From: Trichomonas tenax
Taxonomy: Eukaryota; Parabasalia; Trichomonadida; Trichomonadidae
Direction of reading: 5' to 3'
Assembly: GCA_023091735.1 (NCBI GenBank)
Contig: JALKBU010000569.1
Coordinates: forward strand, 1-32,904
Length of the DNA: 32,904 nt
Below the pieces are notes generated by a model. It saw only the letters and a list, made by a program, of their open reading frames with translations. It was not told the origin of the DNA and ran no database searches. Both the position numbers and the translations under genes were made by a program. Shown here one piece after another: positions 26,801 through 32,904 of the stretch. Positions within the stretch are counted from its first letter, which is position 1; each line of letters opens with the position of its first letter.

Positions 26801-27957
26801 TCTTTGTTTGTTGTATTAGTTCCAAAGCCATTTGTTGTAGTGCTTGTTCCAAATTTTGGAGTGCTTGTTGCCTTGGATGTTGGAATACTTCCAAGTTGTA
26901 AGTTTGGAGGATTGGCTGCGCTTAATGATGAATTTTGTGCTGGTGTCGCTTGTTTAAATGGATTTGATGTGGAGTTTAGTGTGCTTGCAGAAGCAAAGTT
27001 AGCAAATGGATTAGGAAATGCATTAGATTGAGCAGGTGGCTGACTTGGAGCCCAATTGCTGCCTTTTAGATTTTTGGGATGATCGTATATCGATGATGAA
27101 CCCTTAGAACTGCTGTAGTCCAAAACCATGCATTGTTCTGAATTTGTAAATCGTGGTATGTCATCATCTGTGAATTCTGTTTCAAAATACATATTGCGCT
27201 GATTGCTTGATATTGTTCTTGTTGTATAAGTCGTATTGCAAATACTGGCTGAAACTTTTGGTAATGGCTTATGTCTCGTTCCATCATTTGCTTGATCAAT
27301 TCTTTGTAGCGATAGTTTGTATTTTGGAGAGTCCTCTTCTTTATAGAGAACATAGAAGAAAGATAATCCATCCAAACTATAAATGTGAGAATAAAAAGTA
27401 TCATCTTCATTCCTCGTGAAGACCAGCGGAGCGATTCCTATGTAAAAACATGTTAAATCAAATGTTTCTTTTTGAGGAGCTTTGAATTCTTTTCCATTTT
27501 TTTGTGAATTTGAACCAAACTGCGAATATGGTGACTTTTTCTCTGATGGATGAACTTCAAAGTCAATTTTCACTCCTTTCTCAAACGTTGAATAGAAAAT
27601 ATCTGGTTTCATTTTCAATGTTGTAGAATTCGAATTTTTATCACCTGTAATTACAAATGATGACTTCGCGGTTTCAATTACAGTTGAGTTTGATAAATGA
27701 GAAACGTTAATTAATGTTTCGAATTTATCAGTTTTGTTTGTTTCATATTTAAATATAAAAGTTATGCCTTCGAGTAACTGAGGCTTCCTTTTTATCATAA
27801 AGTAGCCCGAAAAGTTGTCAGCAATAAATTGATTTGTCGATATTCCGTTTTCTAATTCACGAACATTGTCAATAATGAACGACCCCGTATACTTAGTGCC
27901 TTCTACGTTCAGAATTTCGACCTCTTCTTTGGCAGGGATGTTAAATTTGTTAAACAT
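23803..27957 (-). CDS. USP7: USP7-like ubiquitin-specific protease
   Basis: A 1384-residue cysteine protease that removes ubiquitin from proteins. The catalytic domain (about 465-790) begins with the Cys box GLANQGATCYLSSAIQSFF (C479) and has the USP7-like text FRRLVYMMPTTGEEDP, then SIPLALQRLFTEMQ and ASFGWTSSMALTQHDIQEF. It ends with the His box HSGRYGGGHYYSYL (H721) and KFNDSSVT, where N738 stands in the third triad position, as in several active USPs. The first 280 residues are beta-rich and probably include a MATH/TRAF-like substrate-binding domain. Residues about 282-467 are a low-complexity linker with two NPF motifs (about 316 and 332), FG dipeptides and a Lys/Glu run. Residues 800-1340 likely hold the USP7 ubiquitin-like repeats. 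Human USP7 has 1102 residues; the linker explains most of the excess. The start is the first ATG of the frame. Loss of any catalytic residue is not seen. Confidence 0.92.
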   Translation of the reverse strand: MFNKFNIPAKEEVEILNVEGTKYTGSFIIDNVRELENGISTNQFIADNFSGYFMIKRKPQLLEGITFIFKYETNKTDKFETLINVSHLSNSTVIETAKSSFVITGDKNSNSTTLKMKPDIFYSTFEKGVKIDFEVHPSEKKSPYSQFGSNSQKNGKEFKAPQKETFDLTCFYIGIAPLVFTRNEDDTFYSHIYSLDGLSFFYVLYKEEDSPKYKLSLQRIDQANDGTRHKPLPKVSASICNTTYTTRTISSNQRNMYFETEFTDDDIPRFTNSEQCMVLDYSSSKGSSSIYDHPKNLKGSNWAPSQPPAQSNAFPNPFANFASASTLNSTSNPFKQATPAQNSSLSAANPPNLQLGSIPTSKATSTPKFGTSTTTNGFGTNTTNKENDKTEDKKSENPWAKNWGFAKPKTEQKEGETKKEEQKEAKTYSWQATGTYKPTIARTTSSPVKPLAEQKSTSTYVAPQKAEGFVGLANQGATCYLSSAIQSFFHTPAFRRLVYMMPTTGEEDPTKSIPLALQRLFTEMQFSKTAVSTKMLTASFGWTSSMALTQHDIQEFIRVLTDNLENKLKQCQLDKVLTGLYVGKIRTYRRAVNVDFKSENVEVFYDIDLNVVGCNNIIEAFQKYIEPELLTGDNQYKTEQYGLQDVKYGTEFVEFPSVLQIHLGRWQISPTGTMEKVNTRFEFPDILDLSKFLAEESEKGNAPIYKLTGVLVHSGRYGGGHYYSYLWSEEKKIWHKFNDSSVTVSSISEAIDDNFGGLSASGAVKSHSAYMLIYVRKADIDDVMAPVEKSQVPAHCIEWFENKGSSNDNGTNHLYSDALESDLFKVEPKIVPVYILSTNELTGYGTKSLPKDLPEKSMDVEIKSYGTTFIGSEIYKRAAEKYNVDRTQIRIYDCNNKPGKVIPDKDVNVHSGYTYQISYMAYCVEILNDKSEKNIDNKYFILPRLFKDNEVKNLDPVFVSSKGIISDIEKIIQERESISEPLTLSIVYIDGTIMKLDKTSKFYPYVINGTSVYVEIEQPQSESEEIDYTPKEGIIDLIGSKVDLFSTWYEMQYNTEIIDIYSLSNTENESFAFKLSKSKMTIVELKKHIAKAANLDYDPSKSAIQLYKPSTDGNPSSTPINSKLIPNLRFLLISPPSAFKLERHRIYFDFIKGYSEDSLADMIAFNVIYSPDCLHNSKTANLIPPRGVTYFQVVTEAAKTFGFGKEKCRILLLGTYYGLPDFVNDFNTVASTYHKIRMEIPNEESATIGPVVTKENMKDLIVFEVSEKTSYYSSTVLCTTIARVEENETLEQFIKKMEEHIPELKNPKGKFTIKGKIETKYPTERSNLYEMMKGTHSNYLSYEIDNYSTTESTSTETEKSTTSTTKTAAPKKPVYRSNSLKIYN

Positions 27958-28742
27958 TTGATTTTTGAGTAAAATTTTAATTCAATTAACCTCATTTCTC
28001 TTTATAAATCTCAATTCCATACAAAGGCATAGCGATTTCGTATTTAAAAAAATAGAAAATTTTGTCTTTACCGAAATATGACATGTAACATATATTTTTT
28101 GTCTTGTAAAACCACCTTTAACAATTAATTGTTTTCGATTTTTGCGAAATCTGCAATCTAGACTGTAAAACTTCTAAATTAATACATCGTTCGTGTAGAC
28201 TTTATTGTCTAAAAGAATTCAAACTTAACTTTAAATATTGTCAATATATCAACAAATTAGTATGTAAATGTATTTTGATTGTTATGTTTCTTCTCAAAAG
28301 CAAAGAAATGAATGTTGCATAGTTCTATTATAACAATATTGATAAATATATCATCAAATTTCAGGAAATATATTTTCAAAGAAAGAGAAACTTCACATTG
28401 ACTTATACAAGCAACGTATCCAATATGCTGAGACTATATTATATTTAGAGAAAAAATTATTCCAACAGATATATACCTTTCTATATATACACCTTTTGGA
28501 ATAGTTGCAGCTTGTTCAAACTACAATGTGTTCAATATATAAAATAGTGGTTGATAAAATATAATATCTGATTTTCGCATTTGTATAGAAATCAAAGGTC
28601 AACAAAGGCTATAGCAATGATTGCTTCATTTCGTTAACCATTAAAAATTGTAAACTGCGATGTTAAAAAATAAATGCGAATATTTGAGAGTAAAAATATG
28701 AATTAAAAAATAATCTGTATTTAGGAAAGCTTTCGCGACCGT
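27958..28742. other. AT-rich spacer upstream of USP7-like gene
   Basis: No gene seen. TGACATGTAA lies at 28079-28088. TATTCCAA (28458-28465) and TTGGAATA (28496-28503) form an 8-bp inverted repeat around an AT-rich centre; its function is unknown. Confidence 0.55.
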
Positions 28743-28916
28743 TTAATCATACTTCTTGAAGCCGAGAAGCTCAGCACGCTCGCGGAAGCACCTACGGCAG
28801 ATGTTAAGGCGGTACTGGCGAATGACACCACGGCGCTTGCCGCAGATTCTGCAGGAGCGTTCGGCGGATCCCTTTGCGTTATCACGTGGGTGCTTCGGAA
28901 CAAATTCAACTGGCAT
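28743..28916 (-). CDS. RPS29: 40S ribosomal protein S29 (uS14)
   Basis: A 57-residue protein of the small ribosomal subunit head. It has the two zinc-binding pairs C22-x2-C25 and C40-x2-C43 within ERSCRICGKRRGVIRQYRLN and ICRRCFRERAELLGFKKYD. The end GFKKYD matches the GFIKLD end of animal S29, and the length is normal for the eukaryotic family (56). The open frame extends to 28958, but the extra 14 residues (MVKKRFWSSTFFFA) have no counterpart, so the ATG at 28914-28916 is the start. The gene is richer in G and C than its surroundings, as expected for a highly expressed gene. The stop is TAAA. A pyrimidine-rich stretch (CCTTCTTTTTC) lies just before the start; no standard Initiator is visible. 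Confidence 0.96.
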   Translation of the reverse strand: MPVEFVPKHPRDNAKGSAERSCRICGKRRGVIRQYRLNICRRCFRERAELLGFKKYD

Positions 28917-29326
28917 TGCGAAAAAGAAGGTCGAAGACCAAAACCGCTTTTTTACCACAAAAAATTCAAGAAAATAATAAGCTTTGGTTTTATGATTTTA
29001 AGGGAACATTTTAGTTAAGGATACTATTTTTATGAGCAGCTTCGTGTTTTCAATTTTTGTCAATCTTTATTCTTTACATCATTTTACAAGGCAAATATTG
29101 TTTACATGTCAAAATATGATATTTACATTTCAAAAGTTAATCCTATCCAAATAGTTTTCTCATATTTTATGATATTTGATGATTCCTATATATCAGAATT
29201 ATATATTTATAATTATTTCCTAATTTAATTTTTTGTCATAACTCTGTTTACGTGTCAGATTATCTGTAGGGTAAAAGTTCCCCCAAGAAGGGAAACAAAT
29301 TATTTTGCCAACTCATTTATTCTTGA
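28917..29326. other. divergent promoter region of S29 and E2 genes
   Basis: No gene seen. Contains TTTACATGTCA (29101-29111) and the variant TTTACGTGTCA (29247-29257), the latter 56 bases before the E2 Initiator. The rest is AT-rich. Confidence 0.6.
29313..29318 (+). promoter_or_regulatory. Initiator of the ubiquitin-conjugating enzyme gene
   Basis: TCATTT, an exact Inr core; its A lies 12 bases before the ATG at 29327. Confidence 0.75.
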
Positions 29327-29770
29327 ATGAATAGAGCTTTTGCCAAAGAGCTTTATGAATATGAAGAAAATGCACTCAAATACCATTGGGAAGTCTCAAA
29401 GGCTGATGATAATGATCCAGCACACTATGAAATCATATACAAGGCCCCAGAAGATTCATTTTATACTGAAGGCGCATATTTCATGGATCTGATAATTCCG
29501 GAGGATTACCCTAATGAGCCACCAACAGTTACAATGAGAACTAAGATTTATCATCCAAACATTGACAATAATGGCCAAATTTGCTTGGAAGAGCTCAAAA
29601 AGGAATGGCAGAGCTCATACAATATTAACAATGTTATGGAATTCATTGACGAACTGATTTTGTATCCGGAATTTAAAATGGTTCTCAATCTAGATGCCAA
29701 AGCTGTTTATGATGAGGATCCAAAGAAATTTGAAAGAATTGCCAGAGAATTTGATCTCGAAGCAGCATAA
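29327..29770 (+). CDS. ubiquitin-conjugating enzyme E2
   Basis: A 147-residue single-domain E2, which carries ubiquitin or a ubiquitin-like protein from E1 to a ligase. It has the P-x6-Y-P-x2-P-P turn (PEDYPNEPPTVTM), the HPN motif (H76-P77-N78) in TKIYHPNIDNNGQICLEEL and the catalytic C86. The TKIYHPNIDxxGQ(V/I)CL stretch is closest in my memory to UBE2L3/UbcH7-type enzymes, but subfamily assignment is uncertain. After the active site the usual W-x-P is replaced by EWQSS, and the common 'NPxDPLNxEAA' helix start reads YPEFKMVLNLDAKAV, so it is a divergent member. The start is fixed by the Initiator 12 bases upstream. The next gene begins 190 bases downstream on the same strand. Confidence 0.92.
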   Translation: MNRAFAKELYEYEENALKYHWEVSKADDNDPAHYEIIYKAPEDSFYTEGAYFMDLIIPEDYPNEPPTVTMRTKIYHPNIDNNGQICLEELKKEWQSSYNINNVMEFIDELILYPEFKMVLNLDAKAVYDEDPKKFERIAREFDLEAA

Positions 29771-29962
29771 TAATTATATGCTAATGCAAGAAGCTAAACA
29801 ATAATTTCCCCCTAATAATATTTTTTCCTAATCATTCTTATAACTATGAAAAATGTGTTGCTTTGGTTCAATATAAATTGTGCATATACTGCAAAGAGTC
29901 TAGAACTTAGAGAAAATATTGCTTTTTTATATCACATGTCACAAAATTTTCAAACGTGAATA

Positions 29963-30832
29963 ATGAATAAGTTTGATATGGACGAAGAAATGAGAACAAT
30001 TGAAGTCAAGAAGACAGAATTCTCGATTATATTCTGGCTTGGGCTTCTAATGATACCGGTTTCACTCGTTTTTTGGCTATCTTATATGAAAACAATTGAT
30101 ATTATCAATTTCGACGTGTATCAGATGTCCACAGAAGCTGACTACATAAATAATGCATCGAGGCAAAGTAGTGCCATAGTACTTTTTAACTCAACGAAAT
30201 TTACATTTCAATTTTACGGAAGCTCTGGGTTAGTTTCATATGATTTTGCACCAACATACTACAGAATTACGAGAGAGAAAAACTATTTAATGGCAAGTAT
30301 CCTTCATGCGATTTTATTTGTCAAAAAAGGACAAAGATATGGAGAAAACTCATATTTCAACCGAACTGTAACTCTCCCTTCTGACTATAAAACATTCTTC
30401 TTCAATATTACATGGACAGTTCCAAAAACAACGGCAACAGTAACGCAATCTTTTTCATATCCTGTTTATAGAGTCTACGTCGATCAGGAATATCCCTACA
30501 CAGCGAGTATTCACAGACTTACACGAATTAAGTACTTCAAAGTTCCTGCAATTTCAGGTTCAAATATCACAACACAAGCTCTTGTTGAAGAGTATGTTGA
30601 CTACGCAGAAACATCATCACTGAATGTCTTCATGGAAATATACGACTCAGAAGGAAATATCAATTACACATTCCCATCTTTAGAAGAATATACCATTGCT
30701 GGTTTATCCGTTATTTTGTGCTTCATTAGCCTCATTGCTGTTCTTGTGTTTCTGTGGCATTGGTGGAGTGTTAAATATGTTATTATTCAAAATGTTATTC
30801 GTAGATGCACAACACATCAGCGATACTACTAA
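29963..30832 (+). CDS. two-pass membrane protein, unknown family
   Basis: A 289-residue protein. A short N-terminal segment (about 17 residues, acidic then KK) precedes a first helix (about 19-42, FSIIFWLGLLMIPVSLVFWL). An ectodomain of about 195 residues follows, and then a second helix (about 243-266, IAGLSVILCFISLIAVLVFLW) and a basic 20-residue tail. The ectodomain has about six N-glycosylation sequons (NAS, NST, NRT, NIT twice, NYT) and no cysteine, suggesting a luminal or extracellular beta-rich domain with both ends in the cytosol. The plan resembles two-pass families such as CDC50 or TMEM231, but no diagnostic motif is seen, so I leave it unnamed. A TCACATGTCA sequence lies about 25 bases before the start. 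The coding look is good: mixed codons and a full frame from ATG to TAA. Confidence 0.8.
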   Translation: MNKFDMDEEMRTIEVKKTEFSIIFWLGLLMIPVSLVFWLSYMKTIDIINFDVYQMSTEADYINNASRQSSAIVLFNSTKFTFQFYGSSGLVSYDFAPTYYRITREKNYLMASILHAILFVKKGQRYGENSYFNRTVTLPSDYKTFFFNITWTVPKTTATVTQSFSYPVYRVYVDQEYPYTASIHRLTRIKYFKVPAISGSNITTQALVEEYVDYAETSSLNVFMEIYDSEGNINYTFPSLEEYTIAGLSVILCFISLIAVLVFLWHWWSVKYVIIQNVIRRCTTHQRYY

Positions 30833-32349
30833 TATACAGATTTATTTATGTTTTGTCTTGTTTTTAATAAACACTGTTATGTTTAACAATTTTTTCAAAA
30901 TAGTTGAAAAGTTTAATCAGTCTATTAAATATTGGACTGGCGGATGCTGCTTCATTATTTCAATCAATGATTCCTATGAAACTTGACGCAATATCTCATT
31001 TTTGATACAAAATTTGTATTTAAGTGAGCTATCCTGATATAGAGCATCTTTGCAGCTAAAAGAAGATATTATGATTGTCCCCTTTTTTAAAAAAAAAAAA
31101 TTAGTTTAAAAATGCCGAAATGAAACAATTTAATTCCTGAAGAAAAAAATATTTTTAAGCTCTATTTTTTGAAAAATCAAATAAAAGAATACTTGACGCA
31201 TTTCGAAATCCTCGAAAATCACGCCTGTGATACACCTGGTGGACGACACTGTATTTAAATAGGGGATGTATCCAATATTTAGGGGATGAAAATTATATAC
31301 AGATATATTGATATACACATGTGCAGAATGCGGTATCTATTCTAATTAATCAAATCTGAGCGTTTGATAATTTAATTTAAATTTTATCTATCTCTAATAA
31401 TGACTATAGTCAACTATATTTTAATTCATATTGCCCAGGACTGTATAGAACATGGAGCATTGAATCGAAATCTAGATGTTTCTGTAAAAATACATCAGAA
31501 TTGCAAAAATGTGAGATTTTTTGAGTGATTTTATGGTCTTCAGCAGTTTCTCTAAGTACAAGCAGCGTATTCTAGTTAGTAAAATGCTGTAAAATCCCTT
31601 CAAGAGCAATGAATGCACTGATTGATTCTTGGAACTAGTGAAAAACTAGTGGATAATGCATTACCACATTTGGTAGCGCACGTATAAGTTTAAAATTAGT
31701 AAATAAGGGGGTAGGGGATGCATCTTAAATTTCCCTTTTATGGGTAAATTTAAATGGTGTTTTCTATTGTCACAATTTTTTTGGTGTCCAACATAACCTT
31801 AGACACTCTCAAATTTTGAACGGTATTTGACGGTTTTTGATAAGCCATTCAAAAAAATTGAAATTCAAGATAATAAGAAATATGCAACCTATGGATATAA
31901 TCAATTCGTTTGGCTGAATTAGTATTTTAAAACAATTTGATTTTTACGCCAAAAACTCTAAACAATCACAAAAAACTAGATTTTAAAATAGACACGCACC
32001 TGAGAAAACTAGACATGGAACTCAGGGCACACTTTTTCACTTTTTCGAAAATCGTAGAATAATTTTTAAGACAAATTAACACAATGGTTAGGGACTGGGA
32101 CAAAATAGAACAACGTGCTTTTCTGACATGTAAATTATGTTTGACATGTAAAGTCAGAATGTCAAAATAAAGGAAAGTGACGTGTTTGCGCGGGAAAAAT
32201 TGAAAAGTGTCAATAGGTTGAAATGGATTGAACTCAATGTTGGAAGCCAAAGAAGACTTCATTATGAGTAGTTGTGGCCTCATAGTGAAGGATGACCTGG
32301 TGATCTAGCAGAGATGCATCCAGATGCCTATTCAACAGAAGCATGATTG
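30833..32349. other. gene-poor spacer, origin unclear on the right
   Basis: No gene can be supported in 1.5 kb. TAGGGGATG occurs at 31260-31268, 31280-31288 and 31712-31720. TGACATGTAAA occurs twice, 18 bases apart (32124-32134 and 32142-32152). A minus-strand frame at 31966-32283 (105 codons, or 98 from its second Met) is the longest, but I recognise nothing in it and it could be chance. From about 32160 the composition becomes steadily less AT-rich, leading into the minisatellite. Confidence 0.5.
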
Positions 32350-32638
32350 GATGCATGGCGAGGTCTGCCTGAGACTTCCAAAGCCCTCGAGTGGCCAAGC
32401 CAGGCCCTAGCAAGAAGGACTCAGCCTACAGAAGCCGCCTCTACCTCCAGCATCAGATTCGATGCATGGCGAGGTCGACCTGAGACTTCCAAAGCCCTCG
32501 AGTGGCCAAGCCAGGCCCTAGCAAGAAGGACTCAGCCTACAGAAGCCGCCTCTACCTCCAGCATCAGATTCGATGCATGGCGAGGTCTGCCTGAGACTTC
32601 CAAAGCCCTCGAGTGGCCAAGCCAGGCCCTAGCAAGAA
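32350..32638. repeat. GC-rich minisatellite, 111-bp unit, 2.6 copies
   Basis: Units begin with GATGCATGGCGAGG at 32350, 32461 and 32572. The first two are complete and differ only by TG versus GA at one spot; the third stops at AGCAAGAA (32638), where sequence turns abruptly AT-rich. The unit is far richer in G and C than anything else in the window. Since 111 = 37 codons, one plus-strand frame is open through all copies (DAWRGLPETSKALEWPSQAL per unit, an ATG falling in front), but it ends in AT-rich sequence and has no gene context, so I treat it as a repeat. A degraded unit end (AGCATGATTG) can be seen just to the left. Confidence 0.9.
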
Positions 32639-32904
32639 CCCACTTATTGATTCAATTTTTACTATACATTAAATTTTCACTTTTGATATTAATATATTAT
32701 TATTTTCTATTTTTTCACTGATACCTTTTTCATTACAAGATTATTTTCATATTATTACTCATTCTCATAATTATTAGTATATCATTAAATTCATAATTAA
32801 TTATGAATCATGAATTAGATAATGTTTTCATGTTACTTTCATTTTATATATTGATTTATATTATTTAGATTCTCAATTTGATCCTTATATTCTTTGTAAA
32901 ATTC
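32639..32904. other. AT-rich end of the window
   Basis: Plain AT-rich sequence following the minisatellite; no gene or repeat noted. It contains an ATTCATAATTAATTATGAAT palindrome (32790-32809). Confidence 0.5.

Noticed and set aside
25254..27410. Several 70-130 codon ORFs inside the USP7-like gene on either strand
   Set aside because: They overlap conserved catalytic or linker coding and resemble out-of-frame copies of it, including the QKEKQK-rich one in the linker.
28917..28958. N-terminal extension of S29 from 28958
   Set aside because: Fourteen extra residues are unlike any S29, whose usual length is met from 28916.
916..29770. Functional ubiquitin-proteasome gene cluster
   Set aside because: The three genes are spread over 29 kb among unrelated genes and on both strands; chance co-location is adequate.
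31260..31720. TAGGGGATG repeats as transposon ends
   Set aside because: All three are in the same orientation, with no inverted partner and no flanking duplication.
32347..32721. 124-codon ORF over the GC-rich repeats as a gene
   Set aside because: It is produced by the in-phase 111-bp repeats; it runs on into AT-rich sequence with an unrelated hydrophobic end and no Initiator precedes it.

Overview
The window looks like nuclear DNA of a parabasalid flagellate, most likely Trichomonas vaginalis or a close relative such as Tritrichomonas; the species call is inference. Coding regions are intronless and AT-rich, and are separated by long, even more AT-rich spacers. Several start codons lie only 8-14 bases behind a TCA(C/T)T(A/T)-type Initiator, the core promoter of trichomonads. 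The families present (BspA-like leucine-rich surface proteins, short R2R3 Myb proteins, small thioredoxins) are typical of these parasites. No prokaryotic operon, tRNA, rRNA or CRISPR is seen.

Layout. (1) 0.9-5.0 kb: a 1364-residue HEAT-type protein resembling the proteasome adaptor Ecm29. (2) 5.9-18.3 kb: a mixed stretch. It holds intact genes for a tail-anchored C2-domain protein, a thioredoxin and a Myb protein, plus five disabled loci: a Myb gene, an amino-acid permease, a secreted protein of unknown family and two BspA-like genes lying tail to tail. A 286-bp non-autonomous transposon with 14-bp inverted ends and 8-bp target duplications sits just upstream of the broken permease. (3) 18.3-23.4 kb: a LysM-TLDc protein, an intact 682-residue BspA-like protein on the other strand, and a second, C-ending-codon-rich thioredoxin. 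That thioredoxin has an elaborate upstream region: a degenerate array of TGWCRCTTTT boxes in triplets, two exact GGCCGAATAACG repeats and a 12-bp palindrome. (4) 23.8-30.8 kb: a USP7-like deubiquitinase with a long NPF/FG-bearing linker, ribosomal protein S29 (uS14), a ubiquitin-conjugating enzyme and an unknown glycosylated-looking membrane protein. (5) 30.8-32.9 kb: a gene-poor end with a GC-rich 111-bp minisatellite.

Three intact genes belong to the ubiquitin-proteasome system (Ecm29-like, USP7-like, E2), but they are far apart with unrelated genes between, so shared regulation is not implied. The two thioredoxins may act on the same redox pathway. The most noteworthy items are the complete small transposon, the box array and direct repeats in front of the second thioredoxin, the recurring TGACATGTAA motif near several gene starts, the GC-rich 37-codon-period minisatellite, and the cluster of pseudogenes broken by single stops or homopolymer frameshifts.
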